Origin: Frateuria_A sp051900415
GTDB lineage: Bacteria; Pseudomonadota; Gammaproteobacteria; Xanthomonadales; Rhodanobacteraceae
DNA: 64,000 bases
Assembly: GCF_051900415.1 (NCBI RefSeq)
Contig: NZ_JBHZGL010000009.1
Span: forward strand, 1 to 64,000
Reading direction: 5' to 3'
In this document: piece by piece, positions 22,080-28,789 of the stretch
How positions within the stretch are numbered: the stretch's first letter is position 1
Layout: each line of letters opens with the position of its first letter
Position numbers and translations under genes: made by a program
The notes under the pieces: model-generated
Database searches by the model: none
The model's input: only the letters and a program-made list of their open reading frames with translations
What the model was told of the DNA's origin: nothing

Positions 22080-23507
22080 ATGAGTGACCAACAATTCGAC
22101 GTCATCGTCATCGGCGCCGGCCCGGCCGGCTACGTGGCCGCGATCCGCGCCGCGCAGCTGGGCCTGAAGACCGCCTGTGTCGACGACTTCACCGGCAAGG
22201 ACGGCAAGCAGGCGCTGGGCGGCACCTGCCTCAACGTGGGCTGCATCCCGTCCAAGGCGCTGCTCGATTCGTCGCGCCAGTTCTGGAACATCTCGCACAA
22301 CTTCCCGGTCCACGGCATCAGCGTGGAGGGCGCCAAGGTCGACCTGGGCACCTTCATCGGCCGCAAGGACAAGATCGTCAAGCAGTTCACCGGCGGCATC
22401 GCGCAGCTGTTCAAGGCCAACAAGGTCACGGCCTTCTATGGCAAGGGCAAGCTGCTCAAGGGCAACCAGGTCGAGGTGACCGGCAAGGACGGCACCAAGC
22501 AGACGCTCAGCGCCACCAATGTGATCCTGGCTTCCGGCTCGGTGCCGATCGAGCTGCCGTTCGCCAAGTTCGACGGCAAGACGATCGTCGACAACGCCGG
22601 CGCGCTGGACTTCGCCGAAGTGCCCAAGCGCCTGGGCGTGATCGGCGCGGGCGTGATCGGCCTGGAGCTCGGCAGCGTGTGGAAGCGCATGGGCGCCGAG
22701 GTCACCGTGCTCGAAGCGCTGCCCGACTTCCTGGGCGCCGCCGACGCGGACGTCGCCAAGATCGCGCTGAAGGAATTCACCAAGCAGGGCCTCGCCATCA
22801 AGCTCGGCGCCAAGGTTTCCAAGGCCGAGGTGAAAAAGGACGGCGTGCATCTGACCTATTCGGACAAGGACGGCGAGCAGAAGCTCGTGGTCGACAAGCT
22901 GCTGGTGGCCGTCGGCCGCCGCGCCTACACGGACGGCCTGCTGGCCTCTGACACCGGCGTCAAGCTGGACGAGCGCGGCCGGATCGTGGTCGACGAGCAC
23001 AACCACACGGGCGTCGATGGCGTGTGGGCGATCGGCGACGCGGTGCGCGGCCCGATGCTCGCGCACAAGGGCTCCGAGGAAGGCGTGGCGGTGGCCGAGT
23101 GGATCGCCGGCAAGGCCGGCCACATCAATCTCGACACCGTGCCGTGGGTCATCTACACCGAACCGGAAATCGCCTGGGCGGGCAAGACCGAGAAGCAGCT
23201 CAAGGACGAGGGCGTGCCGTACAAGGTCGGCACCTTCCCGTTCGCTGCCATCGGCCGCGCCGTCGCGATGAACGAGGCCATCGGCCAGGTGAAGATGCTC
23301 GCCCACGCCGAAACCGACCGCATCCTCGGCGTGCACATGGTTGGCCCGGGCGTGTCCGAGCTGATCGCCGAGTGCGTGGTGGCGATGGAGTTCAAGGGTT
23401 CCTCCGAGGACCTGGCGCGCATCGTCCACGCCCACCCGACCCTGTCCGAGGCCGTGCACGAGGCCGCGCTGTCGGTCGACAAGCGCGCCATCCACAAGGG
23501 CAACTGA
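22080..23507 (+). CDS. lpd: Dihydrolipoyl dehydrogenase (E3)
   Basis: FAD enzyme that reoxidises dihydrolipoamide with NAD+ for the 2-oxoglutarate (and possibly pyruvate) complexes. The 475-residue protein shows the FAD loop GAGPAG (12-17), the redox disulfide Cys50/Cys55 in GGTCLNVGCIPSK, an NAD loop GAGVIGLELGSVW, and the C-terminal catalytic HAHPTLSEAVHEA. The ATG at 22080 follows CAAGGAACCGACC. The 135-bp gap after sucB contains a tight GATCGCCG/CGGCGATC dyad (21943-21960). Confidence 0.97.
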   Translation: MSDQQFDVIVIGAGPAGYVAAIRAAQLGLKTACVDDFTGKDGKQALGGTCLNVGCIPSKALLDSSRQFWNISHNFPVHGISVEGAKVDLGTFIGRKDKIVKQFTGGIAQLFKANKVTAFYGKGKLLKGNQVEVTGKDGTKQTLSATNVILASGSVPIELPFAKFDGKTIVDNAGALDFAEVPKRLGVIGAGVIGLELGSVWKRMGAEVTVLEALPDFLGAADADVAKIALKEFTKQGLAIKLGAKVSKAEVKKDGVHLTYSDKDGEQKLVVDKLLVAVGRRAYTDGLLASDTGVKLDERGRIVVDEHNHTGVDGVWAIGDAVRGPMLAHKGSEEGVAVAEWIAGKAGHINLDTVPWVIYTEPEIAWAGKTEKQLKDEGVPYKVGTFPFAAIGRAVAMNEAIGQVKMLAHAETDRILGVHMVGPGVSELIAECVVAMEFKGSSEDLARIVHAHPTLSEAVHEAALSVDKRAIHKGN

Positions 23508-23528
23508 CCGTCCTTGGCAAGGCCAATA

Positions 23529-23558
23529 CGGCCCGCTCGTGGAAACATGGGCGGGCCG
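23529..23558 (+). terminator. Probable hairpin terminator after lpd
   Basis: CGGCCCGC (23529-23536) pairs with GCGGGCCG (23551-23558), an 8-bp GC stem, followed by CTTCGTTTGG. The T-run is poor, so confidence is moderate to low. Confidence 0.4.
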
Positions 23559-23585
23559 CTTCGTTTGGCTTCACCCGTTCTTGGC

Positions 23586-23657
23586 AGGAGCCCGCTCGCG
23601 GGCGATGCTCCCGCCCCGGGCTCCACCGATTAGAGCATCGCCCGCGAGCGGGCTCCT
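23586..23657. repeat. Palindromic repeat with perfect 25-bp arms
   Basis: Left arm 23586-23610 (begins AGGAGCCCGCTCGCGGGCGA) and right arm 23633-23657 are perfect inverse copies over 25 bp, separated by 22 bp. Each arm also folds on itself (CCCGCTCGCGGG). This is a REP/BIME-like element of a sort common in Xanthomonadales and pseudomonads. It ends 22 bp before the LOG-type gene. Confidence 0.9.
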
Positions 23658-23679
23658 ACAAGACACCTTCAGGATACTG

Positions 23680-24276
23680 ATGCCCCAACCCACCGCCCTC
23701 TGTGTCTACTGCGGCTCCAGCAGCGGCAGCCATCCGGAGTATGTTGAACAGGCCCGCGCCTTCGGCACCGAGATGGCACGGCGCGACATCGCGCTCGTCT
23801 ACGGCGGCGGCAAGGTCGGCTTGATGGGCACCGTGGCCGATGCCGTGCTGGCCGCCGGCGGCAAGGCAATCGGCGTGATCCCGCGCCAACTGGTGGATCT
23901 GGAAGTGGCTCACCCGGGGCTGACCGAGCTGGTGGTGGTCGAGACCATGCACCAGCGCAAAACCCGCATGTACGAGCTTTCCGACGCCTTCGTCGCCCTG
24001 CCCGGCGGGTTCGGCACCATGGACGAGATGTTCGAGATGCTGACCTGGGCCCAGTTGGGCCTGCATCGCTATCCCTGCGGCTTTCTCGACGTACGCGGCT
24101 ACTACACGCAGTTGCGCGCGATGATGGATCACATGGTCGCCGAGCGCTTCGTGCGCCCGGAGCAGCGCGAGGACGTCTGGTTCGGGGATGACATGGCGGC
24201 GCTGTTCGACTGGATGGCAAGCTACGAGGGTCGCTACCTGCCCAAGTGGGTCGACGACCGCAGCATCGACGCCTGA
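23680..24276 (+). CDS. LOG-family protein (putative nucleoside 5'-monophosphate phosphoribohydrolase)
   Basis: A 198-residue Rossmann-like protein with the LOG signature PGGFGTMDE at 108-116, the upstream MHQRKTRM segment (90-97) and YGGGKVGLMG (41-50). Characterised LOG proteins release cytokinin bases from their nucleotides; bacterial relatives have also been annotated as lysine decarboxylases, which the motif does not support. The true substrate in this organism is unknown. ATG at 23680 follows TCAGGATACTG. The acuI-like gene starts 20 bp downstream. Confidence 0.88.
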   Translation: MPQPTALCVYCGSSSGSHPEYVEQARAFGTEMARRDIALVYGGGKVGLMGTVADAVLAAGGKAIGVIPRQLVDLEVAHPGLTELVVVETMHQRKTRMYELSDAFVALPGGFGTMDEMFEMLTWAQLGLHRYPCGFLDVRGYYTQLRAMMDHMVAERFVRPEQREDVWFGDDMAALFDWMASYEGRYLPKWVDDRSIDA

Positions 24277-24296
24277 GTGCAGGCAAGGAGGCAAGC

Positions 24297-25301
24297 ATGA
24301 GCCCGCCCAACGCGTTCCGCGCCATGCGCATCCACAGCGACCCGTCCGGCTATCGCAGCGGCATCGAGCGCATCGATACCGGCGCGCTCACGCCGGGCGA
24401 AGTGCTGGTGAAGGTCGCCTGGTCGTCGGTCAACTACAAGGACGCGCTGGCCGGCACCGGCAAGGGCAAGATCCTGCGCCAGTACCCGTTGAACGGCGGC
24501 ATCGATCTGGCCGGCCACGTGGTGGCCTCGACCGATCCGGCATTCAAGGAAGGCGACGCCGTCCTGTGTACCGGCAGCGGCCTGTCCGAGACGCGCGACG
24601 GCGGGTATGCCGAGTACGCCCGGCTGGAGGCGCGCTGGACCGTCCCGCTGCCCGCGGGCCTGTCCCTCCGCGAGAGCATGATCCTGGGCACCGCCGGCTT
24701 CACCGCAGCGCTGGCCCTGCTGCGCATGCAGGACAACCGGCAGACCCCGGACCTCGGCCCGATCGCGGTCACCGGCGCCAGCGGTGGCGTCGGCCAGCTC
24801 GCCATCGACATCTTCAGCCGCGCCGGCTACCAGGTGCACGCCATCAGCGGCAAGGCCGACCATTTCGACTTCCTGCAGGGCCTCGGCGCCCGCCAGTGCA
24901 TCGACCGCCACCAGCTCGCCTTCAGCGGCAAGCCGATGGATTCGGCCCGCTTCGGCGGTGCGCTGGACAACGTCGGCGGCCCGATGCTGGCCGGCCTGCT
25001 GCCGCTCATCGCCCCCTACGGCAATGTGGCGATCTGCGGCAACGCCGGCGGCATCGCCTTCGACAGCACCGTGATGCCCTTCATCATCCGCGGTGTGAGC
25101 CTGATCGGTGTCGCCTCGGCCGGCACCGCGCGCGACCTGCGCGACGCCATCTGGCGGCACCTTGCCGGCGACTGGAAACCCCGCCACCTCGACCGCATCG
25201 CCACTGACGAGGTCACGCTGGAGGAACTGCCGGCCGTTTTCGAACGCATGCTGGCGGGCCGATCCTTCGGTCGTACCCTCGTGCGGGTCGGTGGCGGCTG
25301 A
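24297..25301 (+). CDS. acuI: YhdH/AcuI-type NADPH-dependent acryloyl-CoA reductase-like MDR oxidoreductase
   Basis: A 334-residue medium-chain reductase without the zinc ligands of alcohol dehydrogenases. It has the family N-terminus with VAWSSVNYKDALAGTGKGKI, a GGIDLAGHV substrate-domain motif, and the NADPH loop VTGASGGVGQLA at ~160. Family members reduce acryloyl-CoA to propionyl-CoA; the role here is inferred from family. The ATG at 24297 has a strong AAGGAGG site. The gene probably shares a transcript with the LOG gene. Confidence 0.82.
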   Translation: MSPPNAFRAMRIHSDPSGYRSGIERIDTGALTPGEVLVKVAWSSVNYKDALAGTGKGKILRQYPLNGGIDLAGHVVASTDPAFKEGDAVLCTGSGLSETRDGGYAEYARLEARWTVPLPAGLSLRESMILGTAGFTAALALLRMQDNRQTPDLGPIAVTGASGGVGQLAIDIFSRAGYQVHAISGKADHFDFLQGLGARQCIDRHQLAFSGKPMDSARFGGALDNVGGPMLAGLLPLIAPYGNVAICGNAGGIAFDSTVMPFIIRGVSLIGVASAGTARDLRDAIWRHLAGDWKPRHLDRIATDEVTLEELPAVFERMLAGRSFGRTLVRVGGG

Positions 25302-25310
25302 AGCCCACGC

Positions 25311-25339
25311 TTGGAAGCGCTCTCCGCGCGGCATAGAAT
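25311..25339 (+). promoter_or_regulatory. Promoter of the PilH-like gene
   Basis: TTGGAA (25311-25316), a 17-bp spacer, and TAGAAT (25334-25339) make a good sigma-70 promoter, about 30 bp before the ATG at 25370. It indicates that the response regulator gene is transcribed on its own. Confidence 0.65.
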
Positions 25340-25369
25340 CCACGACAACTACCAGGAAACCCCCACCTC

Positions 25370-25735
25370 ATGGCACGAATCCTCATCGTCGACGACTCCC
25401 CGTCGCAGCTGCTGGGCCTCAAGCGTATCGTCGAGAAGCTCGGCCATGAGTCGCTGACCGCCGAAGATGGCGCCGCCGGTGTCGAAGCGGCCAAGCGCGA
25501 GCGCCCCGACCTGATTCTGATGGACGTGGTCATGCCCAACCTCAACGGTTTCCAGGCCACCCGCATCATCAGCAAGGATCCGGACACCGCGCACATTCCA
25601 GTCGTGCTGGTCACCACCAAGGACCAGGAAACCGACCGCGTGTGGGGCATGCGCCAGGGCGCCAAGGCTTACGTGACCAAGCCGATCAAGGAAGACGAAC
25701 TGGTCGCCACCATCAAGCCGCTGCTGCCGGCCTGA
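25370..25735 (+). CDS. pilH: PilH-like single-domain response regulator
   Basis: A 121-residue receiver domain with no output domain. Acidic pocket Asp8-Asp9, phosphoacceptor Asp52 in LILMDVVMPNLNG, conserved Thr/Ser and Lys103 region in AYVTKPIKEDE. The sequence (LLGLKRIVEKLGHESLTAEDGAAGVEAAK) is close to PilH, the retraction-side regulator of the Pil-Chp type IV pilus system, though other stand-alone receivers are similar. No other pil-chp gene is next to it; pilZ is 34 kb away in the window. Confidence 0.75.
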   Translation: MARILIVDDSPSQLLGLKRIVEKLGHESLTAEDGAAGVEAAKRERPDLILMDVVMPNLNGFQATRIISKDPDTAHIPVVLVTTKDQETDRVWGMRQGAKAYVTKPIKEDELVATIKPLLPA

Positions 25736-26071
25736 CATTCTCTTTCGCCCTTCGCGTTCCGCGGAGGGATGCCGCCATCGCGCCCATGTGTGATGGCCTG
25801 GCTTTCCAAGCAAGCGGGTTTCCCCGCAAGAGCGGCCCCTCACCCAACCCTCTCCCCGGAGGGGGGAGGGCGCGGGTCTGTGGCAAGTCCAACCTCTGCG
25901 AAAACCCGCCCGCCTTCGAGCCCTCTCCCCTCCGGGGAGAGGGTTGGGTGAGGGACCGGGGCTCGCCACTGTCTTTCACTCGTTGCGCTTCAGTTTCTGA
26001 ACGCTCTCAGCAGCTCCCCGCCAGGGCACCCCTCGCCCCGCTTTCCCCCTGAAGGAAGCGGCAATGACATC
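25736..26071. repeat. 336-bp spacer with a perfect 28-bp inverted repeat
   Basis: Left arm 25837-25864 (CCCTCACCCAACCCTCTCCC...) and right arm 25927-25954 are perfect inverse copies over 28 bp, 62 bp apart. The same motif family makes up the repeat at 1-427 and the hairpin at 39257-39279. I see no gene in this spacer, which separates the convergent pilH and cbpA genes. Confidence 0.9.
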
Positions 26072-26971
26072 TCAAGCGCGCGGGTCGTACCCTTCGAACT
26101 GCTTGCTCAGGGCCTCGTAGGCCTCGCGCTGGGCATCGCTCTCGATGGCCGGAGCGCGGATAGACAGTTCCACCAGTTGGTCCCCGGCCGGGTTCCCCGG
26201 CAAGCCACGACCTTTAAGCCGCAGCTTGCGACCGGATTGCGAACCGGCCGGGATGCGCAGGTCGACGGCGCCGGCAAGCGTCGGCACCGGCACGGTCGCC
26301 CCCAAGGCCGCTTCCCACGGCGCCAGCGGCAGCACGTGCAGCACATTGCGACCTTCCAGCTTGAAACGCGGATCGTCGCGGATCGTCACTTCCAGCATCA
26401 GGTCGCCGCTGGGACCGCCGGCGGCGCCCGGCTGGCCCTGACCGCTCAGCCGGATCACCTGGCCGGGGAGGATGCCGGCGGGAATCTTCACTTCCAGCAC
26501 TCGTTCGCTGCCGCTGCCATCCTGCAGCGCAAGGCGCGTGCGGCCGCCGTCGAAGGCAGTCTGCAGATCGATCTGTACCTGTGCCTGCACGTCGCGGCCA
26601 CGACGCGGGCGCGGCTGGCCGCGCGGCCCGCCGCCGGCGCGGCCGAACAGGCTCTCGAAGAAATCGCTGAAATCACCGTCGCCGGCCCCGCCGAAGTCGA
26701 AACCACCGCCCTGCCCCCAGCCCGGCGGCGGACGGAACTGCTCGCCGCCGCGGTAGCCTCCGGCACGCAGCTGGTCGTAGGTACGGCGTTTTTCCGGATC
26801 GCGCAGCGCTTCGTTGGCCTCGTTGATCGCCTTGAAGCGCTCTTCGGCACCGGGTTCCTTGTTCTTGTCCGGGTGGTACTGCCGCGCCAGCTTGCGATAC
26901 GCCGACTTGATCTCGGCCTCGCTGGCATCGGGCTTTACCCCGAGGATCTCGTAATAGTCTTTGAATTCCAC
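26072..26971 (-). CDS. cbpA: CbpA-type DnaJ co-chaperone
   Basis: J-domain protein that stimulates DnaK; CbpA proteins also bind curved DNA. The 299-residue protein has an N-terminal J domain with HPD at 33-35, a Gly/Phe/Arg-rich linker (about 72-125), and two C-terminal beta-sandwich substrate-binding domains. The cysteine zinc-finger repeats of DnaJ are absent, which separates it from DnaJ proper. It lies 88 bp downstream of the Hsp20 gene and is probably co-transcribed. Confidence 0.9.
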   Translation of the reverse strand: MEFKDYYEILGVKPDASEAEIKSAYRKLARQYHPDKNKEPGAEERFKAINEANEALRDPEKRRTYDQLRAGGYRGGEQFRPPPGWGQGGGFDFGGAGDGDFSDFFESLFGRAGGGPRGQPRPRRGRDVQAQVQIDLQTAFDGGRTRLALQDGSGSERVLEVKIPAGILPGQVIRLSGQGQPGAAGGPSGDLMLEVTIRDDPRFKLEGRNVLHVLPLAPWEAALGATVPVPTLAGAVDLRIPAGSQSGRKLRLKGRGLPGNPAGDQLVELSIRAPAIESDAQREAYEALSKQFEGYDPRA

Positions 26972-27059
26972 TGGCCTTCCTCGGCAAGACTGCGCAGGCA
27001 GGCGACCCGTCGCGGATAGCTTCCGCGAGGGGCCGCCAGGATCACGCTACGGTAGCCGC

Positions 27060-27560
27060 TCAGTGGTTGCCGCTGCTGGAACCCGGGCCCGAATTACCGG
27101 ACGTGCCGCCGTGCTCGGTAGTAATCGAGATCCGCCGGGGCGTGGTTTCGGCGCGCTTGGGAATCATGATCTCCAGCACGCCGTGGCGCCCGACCGCGGT
27201 GATCCCCTCCGGATCGGCGCTGTCGGGCAACGCGAAGCGGCGATGGAAGGTGCCGTGCGCGCGCTCGATGCGGGTGAAGCGGCCGGTCTGCTCCTGGTTC
27301 TGCACGGTGCGCTCGCCCTTGATGGTGAGGATGCCCTTTTCCATGCTCACCTCGATGTTCGCCGGATCGACGCCGGGGACATCGACGAAGATCACGAAGC
27401 GCCGGTCCTCTTCCTTGATGTCCACGCGCGGGGCCCACTGGCTGGTCACCACGTTGGACGGGTCGGCCTCGTCCTGCTGGAAGAAGCGATCGAAGGCGTG
27501 GCGGATCTCCTCGGGAAACGCGCTGGCTGCATTCCACATCGGGTTACGGTTCGAACTCAT
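27060..27560 (-). CDS. Small heat shock protein, Hsp20/alpha-crystallin family
   Basis: ATP-independent holdase that binds unfolding proteins. The 166-residue protein has an alpha-crystallin domain at about 42-145 (WAPRVDIKEEDRRFVIFVDVPG through FHRRFALPDSADPE and GVLEIMIPKR) and a Ser/Gly-rich C-terminal tail with an RISI element in place of the usual I-x-I motif. The ATG at 27560 follows GGAGGAACCTGCCC. It heads a two-gene unit with cbpA. Confidence 0.92.
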   Translation of the reverse strand: MSSNRNPMWNAASAFPEEIRHAFDRFFQQDEADPSNVVTSQWAPRVDIKEEDRRFVIFVDVPGVDPANIEVSMEKGILTIKGERTVQNQEQTGRFTRIERAHGTFHRRFALPDSADPEGITAVGRHGVLEIMIPKRAETTPRRISITTEHGGTSGNSGPGSSSGNH

Positions 27561-27605
27561 GGGCAGGTTCCTCCAGAAAGGCTCACGGCGGGCGCCGCTT
27601 GCCTC

Positions 27606-27635
27606 AAAAGTAGGTGCGGGCGCCGCCGATTCAAG
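27606..27635 (-). promoter_or_regulatory. Possible heat-shock (sigma-32) promoter of hsp20-cbpA
   Basis: On the minus strand CTTGAAT (complement of 27629-27635) is followed after 13 bp by ACCTACTT, which is a fair match to the CTTGAAA -35 element but a weak one to CCCCATnT. The placement, about 45 bp upstream of the Hsp20 start, is right. Confidence 0.35.
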
Positions 27636-27694
27636 GCGACAGCCGGCGCCGGGCGGGTTTACGATGCTCGGTCCCGCCCCACGGACGAAGCCCC

Positions 27695-28204
27695 ATGAGC
27701 ATCCAGATCGGCCAGGCCCTGCCGGACCTCGAAGTCGCCGTAATCGAGGACGGCGCACCGGTCCGGCTCATGTCCTCCGCCAGCCTGCTCGGCCAGGGCC
27801 CGATGGTGCTGTTCGCCGTGCCGGGCGCCTTCACGCCGACTTGCTCGGACCACCACCTGCCTGGCTACGTGCAGCACTTCGAGGCGTTCCGTGAGCTCGG
27901 CGTCGGCGTGGTCGGCATGGCCGTGAACGACGCCTACGTGATGCAGGCGTGGGCGGCCGTGCAGCAGGTCCCACCCGGCCTGAAGCTGCTGGCCGACGGC
28001 AACGGCAGCTTTGCGCGCGCGCTGGGTCTGGAATTCGACGGCACCGCCTTTGGCCTGGGCCTGCGCGCCCGTCGCTTTGCGCTGTACGCCGAGGACGGCC
28101 TGGTGCGCCAGTTGCACGTGGAGGCGCCCGGTGAGTTCCGCGTGTCGACCGCCGAGGCGGTACTGCAGGCACTCAAGGCGCCCGGGGCCAGCGCGACCGG
28201 GTGA
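27695..28204 (+). CDS. Peroxiredoxin, Prx5/AhpE-TSA (hybrid glutaredoxin-type) family
   Basis: Thiol peroxidase of 169 residues that reduces peroxides. The peroxidatic cysteine is Cys50 in VPGAFTPTCSDHHLPGY, the Prx5-family signature. No fused glutaredoxin domain is present, so the reductant is a separate protein. Start ATG at 27695 lies 134 bp from the divergent Hsp20 start; both stress genes share this intergenic region. Confidence 0.9.
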   Translation: MSIQIGQALPDLEVAVIEDGAPVRLMSSASLLGQGPMVLFAVPGAFTPTCSDHHLPGYVQHFEAFRELGVGVVGMAVNDAYVMQAWAAVQQVPPGLKLLADGNGSFARALGLEFDGTAFGLGLRARRFALYAEDGLVRQLHVEAPGEFRVSTAEAVLQALKAPGASATG

Positions 28205-28327
28205 CGCGCGGACCGACGCGCGTCCCATGTGGCAGGGCCTGCGCCACCCGGAGGCGTTACGATGCGCCCGCGGTACGCAACATCAGCCAGTCCAGGCCCG
28301 TCTATCGATCGCCAAAGGAGCGCTGCC

Positions 28328-28741
28328 ATGCGGTACGTACGGTTCGACAAGATCAGTAACGAGGTCATCCTGCTTGCACGGATACTTCTGGTCGTTTTGT
28401 TCGTGCTGTTCGGCTGGAGCAAGCTGACCGACTTTTCGGGGACGGTCGGCTACATGGCGAGCCAGGGCTTGCCGGTGCCGACGCTGGCGGCGGCGGTGGT
28501 CGTCATCATGGAGTTCTTCGTCGGCCTGGCGATTCTGCTCGGCTTCTGCACGCGACCGCTCGCCTTGCTGCTGGGCCTGTACACGCTCGGCACGGCGTTG
28601 ATCGGGCACCACTACTGGACCATGGACGGCACCGAGCGCATGGCCAACATGATCAACTTCTACAAGAACCTCTCCATCATCGGCGGCCTGCTGTTGCTGT
28701 GCGTGACCGGACCGGGAAGGTACTCGATGGACCGGCGCTAG
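28328..28741 (+). CDS. DoxX-family membrane protein
   Basis: A 137-residue protein with four membrane helices (ARILLVVLFVLFGWSKL, VPTLAAAVVVIMEFFVGLAILLG, PLALLLGLYTLGTALIG, LSIIGGLLLLCVTG) and the DoxX pattern (FGWSKLTDF, GFCTRPLALLL, INFYKNLSIIGG). DoxX proteins are linked to quinone-related or oxidative-stress functions, but the biochemical role is poorly defined. ATG at 28328 is preceded by AAAGGAGCG, which fixes the start over the upstream in-frame ATG. Confidence 0.88.
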   Translation: MRYVRFDKISNEVILLARILLVVLFVLFGWSKLTDFSGTVGYMASQGLPVPTLAAAVVVIMEFFVGLAILLGFCTRPLALLLGLYTLGTALIGHHYWTMDGTERMANMINFYKNLSIIGGLLLLCVTGPGRYSMDRR

Positions 28742-28761
28742 TCCTGCAGCCCGGCGAAAAA

Positions 28762-28787
28762 AAGCCCCGGCGAACCGGGGCTTTTTT
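28762..28787. terminator. Bidirectional intrinsic terminator between doxX and gyrA
   Basis: AAGCCCCGG-CGAA-CCGGGGCTTTTTT: a 9-bp GC-rich stem with a T-run on the plus strand and an A-run (minus-strand T-run) on the other side. It serves both the DoxX gene and gyrA, whose stop codon is only three bases away. Confidence 0.92.
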
Positions 28788-28789
28788 CA

